A stretch of DNA of 64,000 nucleotides from Halothiobacillus diazotrophicus (GTDB lineage Bacteria > Pseudomonadota > Gammaproteobacteria > Halothiobacillales > Halothiobacillaceae). Below the pieces are notes generated by a model. The model was not told the DNA's origin, searched no databases, and saw nothing but the letters and a program-made list of their open reading frames with translations. The stretch spans positions 2,728,501 to 2,792,500 of the forward strand of contig NZ_CP016027.1 in assembly GCF_001663815.1 (NCBI RefSeq), read 5' to 3'. How positions within the stretch are numbered: position 1 is the stretch's first letter; the number at the start of each line of letters is the position of its first letter. This document shows, one piece after another, positions 17,694-26,386 of this stretch. Both the position numbers and the translations under genes were made by a program.

Positions 17694-19028
17694 ATGCAGC
17701 GTGATCCTCTGTTTCTGACAAAAATCCTCGATCTTCTGGTCGATGCCGTATGCGTCGTCGATCCGCAAGGTCGATTTGTCTTCGTCAGTTCCGCCTGCGA
17801 GCGGATTTTCGGCTACACGCCCGAAGAGTTGATCGGCCGAAACATGATCGAACTCGTCTATGTGGCGGATCGCGACCGGACCCTCGAAGCAGCGCAGCGC
17901 GTCATGTCCGGTCATCTTCAGGTGCATTTCGAGAACCGATATGTCCGCAAGGATGGTCGGGTGGTGGACATCATGTGGTCGGCGCGTTGGTCCGAAGACG
18001 ACCAGCTTCGTCTGGCCGTCGCGCGCGACATCACGGAAATCAAGCGGGCCGAGCGTCAGCAGCGGGCAATGTATCGCATCTCGGAAGCCACGCATGCCGC
18101 GGTGGATTTGCCCGAGCTGTATCTGCAAATTCACCAGATAATCAGCGAATTGTTGCCAGGGAATCATTTCCGTGTGGCGCTTTACGATGAGACGTCAGAC
18201 ACCGTGCATTTCCCCTCTCTTGAGGATGGGGGCACGGAAAAATCCACCCAGCAAGAACTGAGCGACGATCCGGGTCTGGCGCAGGTCATTCGTTCGGGCA
18301 AGCCGCTCCTGACGACGGCCGGACGACCCGCGGATCAAGAACACATTGCCGGGAGTGCCGGCCCCAACTGGCTTGGGGTTCCGCTGACCTTCCAGGGCGG
18401 CATCATGGGGGCGCTTGTAATTCGTAGTGCGGTATCCGACGTGCGGTTGTCCGCGGAGGATCAGGCGTTGCTCCAGTTCGTGTCTGACCAGGTGGCCAGT
18501 GCAATCATGCGCAAGCGTACGGAGGGCCAGTTGCGTCATATGGCCGGGCACGATGCCCTGACCGATTTGCCCAACCGGGTATTGTTCCAGGACAGGTTTG
18601 ATCGGGCTCTGTCGGCTGCCCTTCGAGAGGGGACCTACCTGGCGTTGTTGTATCTGGATTTGAATGGTTTCAAGCAGGTCAACGATAGGTTTGGTCATGA
18701 CGTGGGCGATCAGTTGCTGCAATCGGTAGCCACCCGCTTGACGCAGGCACTGCGCGAATCCGACACCATCGCCCGGATGGGCGGTGATGAATTTACCGTG
18801 TTGCTGACCCGGGTTCACTCGACGACCGCCGTTGCCGCAATCGTGGAAAAGATCCGCAGCGTGATCGACGAACCCTATGAAATAGGCGGTGAAATAGGCG
18901 GTCACGCGCTCAAGGTTTCTGCCAGTATTGGGTCAGCCTTATATCCGGAGCATGGGCAGACGCGTACACAGCTGATTCAGCATGCCGATGCCGAAATGTA
19001 TGCTGAAAAGTCGCGCTGGCGGGCCTGA
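17694..19028 (+). CDS. Diguanylate cyclase with PAS and GAF domains
   Basis: Cytosolic sensor enzyme of 444 residues that makes cyclic di-GMP. An N-terminal PAS domain (residues about 5-125, with PEELIGRN and the PAC segment) is followed by a GAF domain (about 135-280) and a C-terminal GGDEF domain with RMGGDEF. The inhibitory RxxD site (RESD) lies five residues before GGDEF, so product inhibition is expected. ATG 17694 puts the PAS domain at the start; a longer frame from 17619 is possible. No EAL domain. Confidence 0.9.
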   Translation: MQRDPLFLTKILDLLVDAVCVVDPQGRFVFVSSACERIFGYTPEELIGRNMIELVYVADRDRTLEAAQRVMSGHLQVHFENRYVRKDGRVVDIMWSARWSEDDQLRLAVARDITEIKRAERQQRAMYRISEATHAAVDLPELYLQIHQIISELLPGNHFRVALYDETSDTVHFPSLEDGGTEKSTQQELSDDPGLAQVIRSGKPLLTTAGRPADQEHIAGSAGPNWLGVPLTFQGGIMGALVIRSAVSDVRLSAEDQALLQFVSDQVASAIMRKRTEGQLRHMAGHDALTDLPNRVLFQDRFDRALSAALREGTYLALLYLDLNGFKQVNDRFGHDVGDQLLQSVATRLTQALRESDTIARMGGDEFTVLLTRVHSTTAVAAIVEKIRSVIDEPYEIGGEIGGHALKVSASIGSALYPEHGQTRTQLIQHADAEMYAEKSRWRA

Positions 19029-19232
19029 CGCGCGTTCGCGTCCTGGGTTTTGTTTGTTTCCCGACAATTCGCCCGACAATGCGCGACCCGTTTTCGGGGT
19101 TCTTCGTATTTAATTATTTAGTATCAATGACATGGGTTGATGGCGCATGTCTTGCTTTCCTGAGTGGATGCGTTTCCAGCGAATGTATCGCGTCCGCCCG
19201 CCCGAATTCGGGTCATCACTCAGGAGAACACC

Positions 19233-19424
19233 ATGTCGAACGAATCCTCTGCCGCCCCCGCCGCCATGATCTGGGACGAAGCCGCGCTCAAGCGTCTGGA
19301 AGCCATTCCCGGCTTCGTACGCGGTATGGCCAAGAGCAAGATCGAGAAGGCCGCCCAGGCGGCGGGCGAAACCAAGGTCACCGTCGAATTCATGGATGCG
19401 AACAAGGCGAAGCTGATGGGCTGA
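19233..19424 (+). CDS. Small PCP_red-domain protein
   Basis: 63-residue protein resembling the C-terminal domain found at the end of light-independent protochlorophyllide reductase subunit B (W-D-E-A-A-L start, IPGFVRGMAKSKIEKAA). Stand-alone versions occur in non-photosynthetic proteobacteria; their role is not known to me. ATG 19233 has AGGAG seven bases upstream. The GST gene begins 11 bases after its stop, so the two are probably co-transcribed. Confidence 0.78.
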   Translation: MSNESSAAPAAMIWDEAALKRLEAIPGFVRGMAKSKIEKAAQAAGETKVTVEFMDANKAKLMG

Positions 19425-19435
19425 CGGCCCCCGCC

Positions 19436-20056
19436 ATGAAGTTCTACATGACGCCCGGTTCCTGCACGACGGGCATCCACATCCTCCTGGAAGAGCTCGA
19501 TCTGCTGTTCGAAGTCTACCGGGTCGATCTGCTGGCCGGCGACCACAAGAAGCCGGAATTTCTCGCGCTCAATCCCAAGGCGACCATCCCGCTGCTGGTG
19601 GACGATTCGGGCCGGGCGATCACCGAGTTTCCCGCCATCGCCTACTGGCTGGCGCGCCGCTACCCCAAGGCGGGGCTCCTGTCCGACAATCTCGACGACG
19701 AGGTCCGCATCCTCGAAACGATGGACTTCGTGGTGAGTACCCTCCACATGCAGGGCTTTGCCCGGATCTTCACCACCGAGGTCTTCACCGCGAATCCCGA
19801 CGAGCACGAAGCCGTCCGGCAACGCGGGCAGGATATCGTCACGGCCGGATTCGCCGTCATCGCCGGGCAACTCGGCGAGGCGAGCACCGTGGTCGGCCGG
19901 TTTTCCATCGCCGATGCGGCCCTGTTCTATACCGAGTTCTGGGCCGATCACCTCGGCATTCCGATGCCCGAAGCCTGCGCGCGGCACTACCGCGCCATGC
20001 TCTCCCGACCGGCGGTTCGCCGCGTGCTCATGGAAGAGGGTTATCGCGTCGGCTGA
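19436..20056 (+). CDS. Glutathione S-transferase
   Basis: 206-residue cytosolic GST. The thioredoxin-like N-terminal domain runs MKFYMTPGSCTTG through NPKATIPLLVDD with the glutathione-binding cis-Pro and the Glu-Phe pair in ITEFPAI; an alpha-helical C-terminal domain carries the N-capping FSIADAALF motif. It resembles beta- or theta-class bacterial enzymes. ATG 19436 is chosen because the upstream open frame runs through the preceding gene. Confidence 0.9.
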   Translation: MKFYMTPGSCTTGIHILLEELDLLFEVYRVDLLAGDHKKPEFLALNPKATIPLLVDDSGRAITEFPAIAYWLARRYPKAGLLSDNLDDEVRILETMDFVVSTLHMQGFARIFTTEVFTANPDEHEAVRQRGQDIVTAGFAVIAGQLGEASTVVGRFSIADAALFYTEFWADHLGIPMPEACARHYRAMLSRPAVRRVLMEEGYRVG

Positions 20057-20227
20057 CGCGCATCGCGGCATCGTCCCCGATCCCCAATCCTCGCTACCTC
20101 CTTGTCATTCCCATGGTTTTGATGCGTTCCCCGGGCAGGAGCCTTCGGGAAACTTTTGCTATCTTCATGGTGCACCTCGGCGCGCCATTGCGTCGAATAA
20201 ACGGAGATTTCATTGAGGAGATAGCGC

Positions 20228-20449
20228 ATGAATGCACTTCGTCTTGCAGCAATCGCCCTGATCGTGGCCGGGGCCCTGGGGCTGGGTTATGGCAGCTTCA
20301 GCTACACCAAGGAAAGTCATGACGCGAAGATCGGGCCCATCGAATTGTCGGTCAAGGACAAGCAAACGGTGAACATTCCGGTCTGGGCCGGGATTGGGGC
20401 AATCGTTGCCGGTGGTCTGATACTGCTCTATGGCAGCAAGAAGTCCTGA
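20228..20449 (+). CDS. Small two-helix membrane protein
   Basis: 73 residues with two hydrophobic segments (about 5-24 and 51-69), a polar middle and a lysine-rich end GSKKS. It resembles small DUF3185-type inner-membrane proteins. A good ribosome site (GAGGAG) lies upstream. Function unknown. Confidence 0.75.
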   Translation: MNALRLAAIALIVAGALGLGYGSFSYTKESHDAKIGPIELSVKDKQTVNIPVWAGIGAIVAGGLILLYGSKKS

Positions 20450-20692
20450 TATCCGATGTCCTGCGCGCGTGGAACCCGATCAGGATTCACGCCCCGCTAA
20501 CGGGGATGGATCGTTGCGTATTCAGCCTGACACTCGCCGAGGATCTATTGCACTTCCGCGCGCCCGGATACGGGATTACTATCCTGCCGGCTTCAGAGTT
20601 CGGGTTAACGGTTCGTGCCCGCGTGTCAGGGAGACCGACTCCCCGCGCAATGTCTCGCCAGCCCTTAAGGAATACATGATGGATATGCCGAG

Positions 20693-21682
20693 ATGAAACC
20701 CCCACCGATTCCCACCGACGAACGACTTCGGCTCGATACCCTCCGTTCCCTCAATCTGCTCGATACCCCGCCCGAAGAGCGGTTCGACCGATTGGCGCGG
20801 CTGGCCCGGCGCCTGTTCAACGTGCCGATTTCCCTGGTGTCGCTGGTGGATAGCGATCGGCAGTGGTTCAAGTCCAGCATGGGTCTCGAAGTTCGTGAAA
20901 CCCCGCGAGAGGTCTCGTTTTGTGGGCATGCGTTGCTGGATGACGACGTCATGGTCGTGCACGATGCGCTGGCCGACGATCGTTTCGTCGACAATCCCCT
21001 GGTCGCGGACGATCCCTATATCCGCTTTTACGCCGGTTGCCCCCTGTCGGCGCTGAACGGCAGCAAACTCGGTACCCTCTGCATCATCGATCACGAACCG
21101 CGCCGATTCGATGCGGAGGACCGTGCGCTCCTGCAGGATCTGGCCGGCATGGTCGAGCGAGAAATCGCCGCGCTTCAATTATCCACCCTGGATGAACTGA
21201 CGCTCATCTCCAATCGGCGCGGCTTCATGTCGCTGGCGCAGCAATCGCTCAACCTCTGCCGACGGATGCAGATGCCCGCCACCCTGATGAGTATCGATCT
21301 CAACGGCTTCAAGGAGATCAATGACCGTTTCGGGCACGCCGAGGGGGACCTCGCCCTGAAGGCCTTCGCCGACATCATGCGGCATATCTTCCGGGTCTCC
21401 GACGTGTTTGCCCGCCTGGGCGGCGACGAATTCGTCGTCCTGATGAGCGATGTCGACCAGACGGCGATCGATGCAGTGCTGACGCGATTCCGTGAGGCGG
21501 TTGAGGACTACAATGCCACCGCGAACCGCGGCTACGATCTGCGCTATTCGGTGGGTTACGTCCCTTTCGATCCGAACAGCAGCGAAACCATCGAGTCGTT
21601 GCTCTGTCGTGCGGATACGCACATGTACGCCGAAAAGCGCGCCAGAAAACGGGACGATCATGCCAGTAGCCAATCGGGCTGA
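20693..21682 (+). CDS. GAF-GGDEF diguanylate cyclase
   Basis: 329-residue cytosolic enzyme with an N-terminal GAF domain (about residues 20-160, including FCGHALLDDD and DPYIRFYAGCPL) and a C-terminal GGDEF domain with RLGGDEF and an RxxD inhibitory site (RVSD) five residues before it. Immediately upstream a six-codon ORF (20676-20696) has its own AAGGAA site and ends in a TGA overlapping this ATG, which suggests translational coupling. Confidence 0.9.
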   Translation: MKPPPIPTDERLRLDTLRSLNLLDTPPEERFDRLARLARRLFNVPISLVSLVDSDRQWFKSSMGLEVRETPREVSFCGHALLDDDVMVVHDALADDRFVDNPLVADDPYIRFYAGCPLSALNGSKLGTLCIIDHEPRRFDAEDRALLQDLAGMVEREIAALQLSTLDELTLISNRRGFMSLAQQSLNLCRRMQMPATLMSIDLNGFKEINDRFGHAEGDLALKAFADIMRHIFRVSDVFARLGGDEFVVLMSDVDQTAIDAVLTRFREAVEDYNATANRGYDLRYSVGYVPFDPNSSETIESLLCRADTHMYAEKRARKRDDHASSQSG

Positions 21683-21816
21683 AATGACGACACGCAAGGG
21701 ATGAGCACCTAGCTCCACGCCGCTGGGCAGCACGAAGCATGGGTACCGGACAGGAATTTAGAACGCCTTCGATGCGCGAACCGGTACCATGGGCCTCCAC
21801 CAGGAGGGAAGATTCG

Positions 21817-22596
21817 ATGATGCTCAAGCTCTATCAGGTCGATGCGTTCACCAGCCGGCCATTCGGCGGCAATCCGGCGGCCGTGGTGCCTTTGGACAAC
21901 TGGCTGCCGGAAGACATGCTCCAGGCCATCGCCAACGAAAACAATCTGTCCGAGACCGCGTTCTTCGTCCCGTCAGCGTCCGGGTTCGAGCTGCGCTGGT
22001 TCACCCCGGTGCGCGAGGTGGATCTCTGTGGCCATGCCACCCTGGCTACCGCCTACGTCCTGTTCGACATGCTGGGGTATGACCAGCCGGTGATCCGCTT
22101 CGAGACGCGTAGCGGCCCCCTGTTCGTCGAAAAGCAGGGCGATCGCCTGGTTATGGATTTCCCCGCCGACCCGCCCGAGCCCTGTCCACTGATCGAGACT
22201 CTGATCCTGGGCCTGGGACAACCGCCCCGGGCCCTGCTGGTCGCTTCCGACTATCTCGCCGTGTACGACGATGAGGCGACCATCCGTGCCATCAAGCCCG
22301 ATCAGAATCTTCTTGCGCAGCTGGACCGCCGTGGCGTGATGGTCACCGCGCCGGGCGACACGGTGGATTTCGTCAGCCGCTTCTTTGCGCCCAAATACGG
22401 CATCCTCGAAGACCCCGTGACCGGCTCCGCCCACTGCACGCTGGCACCGTACTGGGCCGAACGACTCGGCAAGACCGACCTCGAAGCGCGGCAGATCTCC
22501 CCACGGGTGGGGGAGATCAGCTGCCATGTCCGGGGGGATCGGGTCACGCTCGTCGGTTCGGCGGTGCTGTACCTCGAAGGCAGCATTCGCGTCTGA
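21817..22596 (+). CDS. PhzF family isomerase/epimerase
   Basis: 259-residue member of the PhzF/DapF-fold family. It starts LYQVDAFTSRPFGGNPAAV, with the family Glu in NLSETAFF, and contains VDLCGHATLATA and, in the second half, DPVTGSAHCTLAPYW. The substrate is unknown; PhzF homologues outside phenazine loci are widespread. AGGAGGG precedes ATG 21817 at ideal spacing. The next gene overlaps its stop by one base. Confidence 0.9.
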   Translation: MMLKLYQVDAFTSRPFGGNPAAVVPLDNWLPEDMLQAIANENNLSETAFFVPSASGFELRWFTPVREVDLCGHATLATAYVLFDMLGYDQPVIRFETRSGPLFVEKQGDRLVMDFPADPPEPCPLIETLILGLGQPPRALLVASDYLAVYDDEATIRAIKPDQNLLAQLDRRGVMVTAPGDTVDFVSRFFAPKYGILEDPVTGSAHCTLAPYWAERLGKTDLEARQISPRVGEISCHVRGDRVTLVGSAVLYLEGSIRV

Positions 22597-23078
22597 TGGG
22601 TATCGATTCCAGGTTGTACTGCGGGCGGTCTTCAGAGCCCTGCGCCTTGAAACAACCTCGGCAACCCGTGATCCAGGAGGAGGTCACCGGCTGCGGAATC
22701 GCCGCCGTCGCCGTCATTGCAGGCACCACCTATGCCGAAGCGCGCCTCGTTGCCCACGGCCTGGGGATTCATGCCGATGATTCGACGCTCTGGTCAAGCA
22801 CCGCATCCGTTCGCCGACTGCTGGCCGCGTTCGGCTATGTCGCCGACGACGAACCCACACCGTTTGCCGGTTGGGCACAACTGCCGGATCTGGCGCTGCT
22901 GTCGCTCAAATGGCACCTTGAGAAAGGTAAACCGTATTGGCATTGGGTGGTATTCATCCGCTCGGGCGTTGCCGCTTATGTGCTGGACTCCAAGAAAGCC
23001 CTAAAAACCCACGTTCGAACGGATTTTGGGCGTATGCGACCAAAATGGTCCCTGGGGGTTCGCACCGGTTCAACTTAA
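22596..23078 (+). CDS. C39-like papain-fold protein
   Basis: 160-residue protein whose core looks like a C39 (bacteriocin-processing) peptidase: EEVTGCGIAAVAVIAG with Cys33 preceded by Gln27 six residues earlier, then WHWVVF with His116 and VLDS with Asp131. The Gln-Cys-His-Asp set is complete. No signal peptide, ABC transporter or peptide substrate gene is near, so it may be a stand-alone protease or a non-catalytic relative. The ATG shares one base with the phzF-like stop, indicating co-expression. Confidence 0.65.
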   Translation: MGIDSRLYCGRSSEPCALKQPRQPVIQEEVTGCGIAAVAVIAGTTYAEARLVAHGLGIHADDSTLWSSTASVRRLLAAFGYVADDEPTPFAGWAQLPDLALLSLKWHLEKGKPYWHWVVFIRSGVAAYVLDSKKALKTHVRTDFGRMRPKWSLGVRTGST

Positions 23079-23100
23079 CCGCGTCGTTCAAGGAGCGCTC

Positions 23101-23487
23101 ATGCACATCGACAGCCTGGATCATCTCGTCCTCACCGTGGCCGACATCGACGCCACCGTGGCTTTCTATACCCGCGTGCTGGGCATGGGCGTCGTCACCT
23201 TCGGTGCCGGGCGGCAGGCGCTCACCTTCGGCAGCCAGAAAATCAACCTGCATCAGCAGGGCCGGGAATTCGAACCCAAGGCCGACCGCCCCACACCCGG
23301 CTCGGCCGATCTGTGTTTCCTGACCAGCCAGCCATTGCCGGACGTGATCGGCCACCTGAATGCCTGCGGCGTGGTGGTGATCGAAGGGCCAGTGCAACGC
23401 ACAGGCGCCCAGGGACCGATTTTGTCGGTCTATATTCGCGATCCGGATGGAAATCTCATCGAAATCGCGAATCGACTTTCAGATTGA
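23101..23487 (+). CDS. VOC family (glyoxalase-like) protein
   Basis: 128-residue vicinal-oxygen-chelate protein with the first module DHLVLTVADIDATVAFY and the second ending RDPDGNLIEIAN, whose Glu is a metal ligand in the family. It belongs to the small dioxygenase/fosfomycin-resistance-like class; the substrate is unknown. AAGGAGC lies at good spacing before ATG 23101. It is the last chromosomal gene before the integron integrase. Confidence 0.88.
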   Translation: MHIDSLDHLVLTVADIDATVAFYTRVLGMGVVTFGAGRQALTFGSQKINLHQQGREFEPKADRPTPGSADLCFLTSQPLPDVIGHLNACGVVVIEGPVQRTGAQGPILSVYIRDPDGNLIEIANRLSD

Positions 23488-23499
23488 CGAAGCCGGCGA

Positions 23500-24471
23500 T
23501 TACGAATCCAGCGGACTGACCACACCCCGCCCGCCCTTGTTCAGCACATGGGTGTAGATCATAGTGGTCGCTACATCCTTGTGGCCGAGCAAGGCCTGGA
23601 TGGTGCGAATATCCTGACCGCGTTCGAGCAGATGGGTGGCAAACGAATGGCGCAGGGTGTGTGGCGTGGCGGGCTTCACGATGCCAGAGGCATGAACCGC
23701 CTTTTTCATGGCGCGCTGCAACAACTTCTCATCCAGATGATGGCGCTGTTCCGCGCCGCTGCGGGGATCGATCGAGAATCCCCCGGCAGGAAAAACATAC
23801 TGCCAGCCCCATTCCGTCGGCGCATTCGGATACTTGATCGCCAGGGCATGAGGCAGATACACCCGAGCCTTGCCCGCAGCCAAATCGTCATCGAACAGCG
23901 CTCGGCGTTTTTGGAGATGATCGCGCAGGGCCGGCACCAGGGATTCCGGCAGCATCGTCACCCGATCCTTCGCCCCCTTGCCGTCACGGATAATGATTTC
24001 ACCCCGGGCGAAATCCACATCCTTCACACGCAGGCGCACGCACTCCATCAGGCGCATGCCGGTACCGTAGAGCATGGATGTCATCAGCCCATAAGTGCCC
24101 GACATGCGATGCAGAATCGCCATCACTTCTTCCCGGGTGAGCACCACAGGCAAACGCTGGGGCCGCTTGGCGCGGGTCACATTGTCCAGCCAGGGCAAAT
24201 CGATGCCCAGCACCTCACGGTATAAAAACAGCAAGGCGGACAATGCCTGATTCTGCGTGGCCGCAGCCACATCGCGGGAAACCGCCAGATGAGTGAGAAA
24301 CGCTTCGACCTCCGGCGCCCCCATTTCCCGAGGGTGCCGCTTGCCGTGGAAGAGAATGAATCGCCTAATCCATTGAAGGTATTGAGTTTCCGTGCGGATA
24401 CTGTAATGCTTGACCCGAATCAGATCACGCACCTGATCCAGCAATTTCGGCGGAGGTGTGTTTGCTTCCAT
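23500..24471 (-). CDS. intI: Integron integrase, tyrosine recombinase
   Basis: 323-residue site-specific recombinase that inserts and excises cassettes by recombining attC with attI. The catalytic set is complete: Arg140, Lys165, His271, Arg274, His297 and nucleophile Tyr306. It contains the IntI-specific insertion between the second and third conserved blocks (residues about 225-255), which binds folded attC hairpins. It is transcribed away from the array, the usual arrangement. AGAGGG lies eight bases before ATG 24471. The gene is intact, so the integron may be active. Confidence 0.95.
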   Translation of the reverse strand: MEANTPPPKLLDQVRDLIRVKHYSIRTETQYLQWIRRFILFHGKRHPREMGAPEVEAFLTHLAVSRDVAAATQNQALSALLFLYREVLGIDLPWLDNVTRAKRPQRLPVVLTREEVMAILHRMSGTYGLMTSMLYGTGMRLMECVRLRVKDVDFARGEIIIRDGKGAKDRVTMLPESLVPALRDHLQKRRALFDDDLAAGKARVYLPHALAIKYPNAPTEWGWQYVFPAGGFSIDPRSGAEQRHHLDEKLLQRAMKKAVHASGIVKPATPHTLRHSFATHLLERGQDIRTIQALLGHKDVATTMIYTHVLNKGGRGVVSPLDS

Positions 24472-24594
24472 CCATGAAGCCCTCTATTTTTCCAAGGATC
24501 AATTAAAACATATGGATACAGATGTGACGACCATGTTATACACCTACCCCTTACCGAAATATACACCTGTTAAGGTGTATATTGCTTGTTAGCT
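24472..24594. other. attI region with perfect palindrome
   Basis: The first cassette joins at core GTTAGCT (24588-24594). Just before it is a perfect 11-base inverted repeat AATATACACCT / AGGTGTATATT with a four-base loop (24558-24583), and TATACACCT also occurs as a direct repeat at 24538-24546, 22 bases from the copy at 24560. These are probable IntI-binding sites. The region should also hold the integrase and cassette promoters, but I see no convincing sigma-70 or LexA box. Confidence 0.75.
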
Positions 24595-24621
24595 CAAGAA
24601 ACGAAACCCAAAGGAAACCGG

Positions 24622-25473
24622 ATGAAAGTCTTCATCAGTTGGTCAGGTGAAACGAGCAAGAAAGTAGCCGAGGCAATCCGCGAATGGCTGCCTCAGGTGC
24701 TTCAAACCGTGAAGCCATATTTCACTCCCAGTGACATCGAGAAAGGCACTCGATGGTCATCCGATATCGCAAATGAACTGGATGATTCGATGGCGGGGAT
24801 CTTCTGCGTAACGAAGGAAAACCTCAGTAGTCAGTGGTTAATGTTTGAAGCGGGGGCTATTTCCAAGCGCGTCGAACACTCATTGGTTTGCCCTATACTG
24901 ATTGGCCTTGAGAATTCCGACATCAACGGGCCTCTAACGCAATTCCAAACAACCTTATTCGAGAAATCGGACATCAAAAAGTTGGTGCTCGATATCAACA
25001 AGGCAAACAAAGAACACACCCTTGAAGAATCTGTTCTTAATAATGTGTTTGAAAAGTTTTGGCCTGAGTTAGACGCCAAAGTCACAGCAGCAATGAAGGC
25101 TGGTGAGGTTGGTGATGCACATGATGCAGACATCCGATCTGACAGAGAAGTTTTAGAAGAGGTATTAGAGCTTTCACGCGCCTTGGCCATACAGAAGTCG
25201 GGCGGCTTCAAGCTCCACGATGAGCTAAATAAACGAATATCCAACTTCTTGGTTAGCTACCGCGTGATCTTTGAAGACGACTGGGAGCACACAAAAGGTT
25301 GCCTTGAGAACAGTGAGTACTTCATTAGTGAGCAGGGCTCGTTTATCGAGCCTAGGGTTTCAGATGAAGGTAATAACTGGGGTAACCGGCCGTTTTTGCT
25401 CAATTCTTATAGGCGGCTAATCGAATACATTCACAAGAACAACATCGATATCAAAACCGCATATGGTGAATGA
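24622..25473 (+). CDS. Cassette 1: TIR-domain protein
   Basis: 283-residue protein with an N-terminal TIR domain: FISWSGETSKKVAEAIREWL, a central region, and SSQWLMFEAGAI, whose Glu76 is at the position of the catalytic Glu of TIR NAD-glycohydrolases. The C-terminal half is helical and unrecognised; it may be a sensor. TIR proteins often act in anti-phage abortive infection by NAD depletion, which is inferred here. As the attI-proximal cassette it should be the best expressed. AAAGGAA lies before ATG 24622. Its stop TGA ends on the first base of the attC. Confidence 0.83.
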   Translation: MKVFISWSGETSKKVAEAIREWLPQVLQTVKPYFTPSDIEKGTRWSSDIANELDDSMAGIFCVTKENLSSQWLMFEAGAISKRVEHSLVCPILIGLENSDINGPLTQFQTTLFEKSDIKKLVLDINKANKEHTLEESVLNNVFEKFWPELDAKVTAAMKAGEVGDAHDADIRSDREVLEEVLELSRALAIQKSGGFKLHDELNKRISNFLVSYRVIFEDDWEHTKGCLENSEYFISEQGSFIEPRVSDEGNNWGNRPFLLNSYRRLIEYIHKNNIDIKTAYGE

Positions 25474-25557
25474 GCTAACAAGTAGTTCTTGTCGCCAGCC
25501 TATCGGCTGGCTGGGACACCCGGCTTCGCCGGCTGCCCCAAAACATGGGCGTTGGGC
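25473..25557 (+). other. attC of cassette 1
   Basis: R'' AGCTAAC and right core GTTGGGC bound an 85-base imperfect palindrome. The R'' is the exact complement of this cassette's own first core GTTAGCT. Cassette 1 spans 24589-25551. Confidence 0.85.
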
Positions 25558-25566
25558 TACAAAAAA

Positions 25567-26046
25567 ATGAGTACCGAATTGAATATTCAAAGGGCAACCG
25601 TGAGCGACGCGCCGGAGGTTGCCACGATGGTCGGTGAGTTGCTGAGCGAAATCATGGCGACCATCGGCATTCAGGCCTTTAACTTTGATCTAACCGAAAC
25701 AACGGAGAGGCTCACAGACTTCATCAATCGAGAGAAATACTTTGTCTTCATTGCGCGTGGCATAGATGACGAGCCTACCGGATTTATTGCACTTTATGAA
25801 AGCTATGCGTTATACGCGGAAGGTGCGTTTGGCACGGTTCCAGAACTCTATGTTCGGCCTGCACACCGTTCAAGCGCACTGGGCCAACGCTTGCTCTCTC
25901 AGGCCAAGATTTTTGGGGCGTCGCGAGGCTGGCAGCGTTTGGAGGTTACGACCCCACCATTGCCGCAATTCGATAGAACATTGGCTTTCTATGAGCGCGA
26001 AGGGTTTGCCATCACTGGTGGTCGTAAATTAAAGGTTTCCTTGTGA
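25567..26046 (+). CDS. Cassette 2: GNAT acetyltransferase
   Basis: 159-residue GCN5-related N-acetyltransferase. It begins LNIQRATVSDAPEVA; the acetyl-CoA region is VRPAHRSSALGQRLLSQA and the C-terminal part is FYEREGFAITGG. The substrate is unknown; small-molecule, antibiotic or toxin modification are all possible. The ATG follows the core site after only nine bases of A-rich leader without a Shine-Dalgarno sequence, so translation may depend on readthrough from cassette 1. Confidence 0.85.
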   Translation: MSTELNIQRATVSDAPEVATMVGELLSEIMATIGIQAFNFDLTETTERLTDFINREKYFVFIARGIDDEPTGFIALYESYALYAEGAFGTVPELYVRPAHRSSALGQRLLSQAKIFGASRGWQRLEVTTPPLPQFDRTLAFYEREGFAITGGRKLKVSL

Positions 26047-26052
26047 TTCCCA

Positions 26053-26122
26053 GCCCAACAAGTCATTCCAGCGGACCGTCAAAAGCTGCGCTTTTGCCGT
26101 CCGCTGAATTCGCACGTTATGC
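26053..26122 (+). other. attC of cassette 2
   Basis: R'' GCCCAAC complements the cassette's own left core GTTGGGC; right core GTTATGC. It is 70 bases long with a CAGCGGAC/GTCCGCTG stem. Cassette 2 spans 25552-26116. Confidence 0.85.
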
Positions 26123-26386
26123 ACTACGGTAATTCGGGGCGTCTTCTATCAGCAGTCTGGCTGCCAAATCAGGCTGCAAACAAACCCCAAAATCCGGCTC
26201 GCGCATCGTCGGGGCTTGGTGCATTGTGGCAAACAAGAGTGTCGCTTACAGGGAGGTTCCGAACGTCATGCATTCGCAGTTTTTGCATTACATCGTGCCT
26301 AACATCACGCTCAACCCGACCGCCCACCGGCTACGCCGCTGGGTTCCCTCCGCGCGCCGCGCTACGGCGGCGGGTTAGCTTAGGCG
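26117..26386 (+). repeat. Repeat cassette 3 (270 bases)
   Basis: First copy of the repeated ORF-poor cassette. It begins TTATGCACTACGG (A type) and ends in the shared 96-base attC (26297-26392). The 5' core TTATGC is not fully complementary to R'' GCCTAAC. It differs from other copies in several bases, including GTGCATTGTGG. Confidence 0.93.

Noticed and set aside
24472-24587. LexA box or clear sigma-70 promoters in the attI region
   Set aside because: I found CTGT (inside the palindrome) but no CTGT-N8-ACAG, and no paired -35/-10 with good spacing; only the palindrome is reported.
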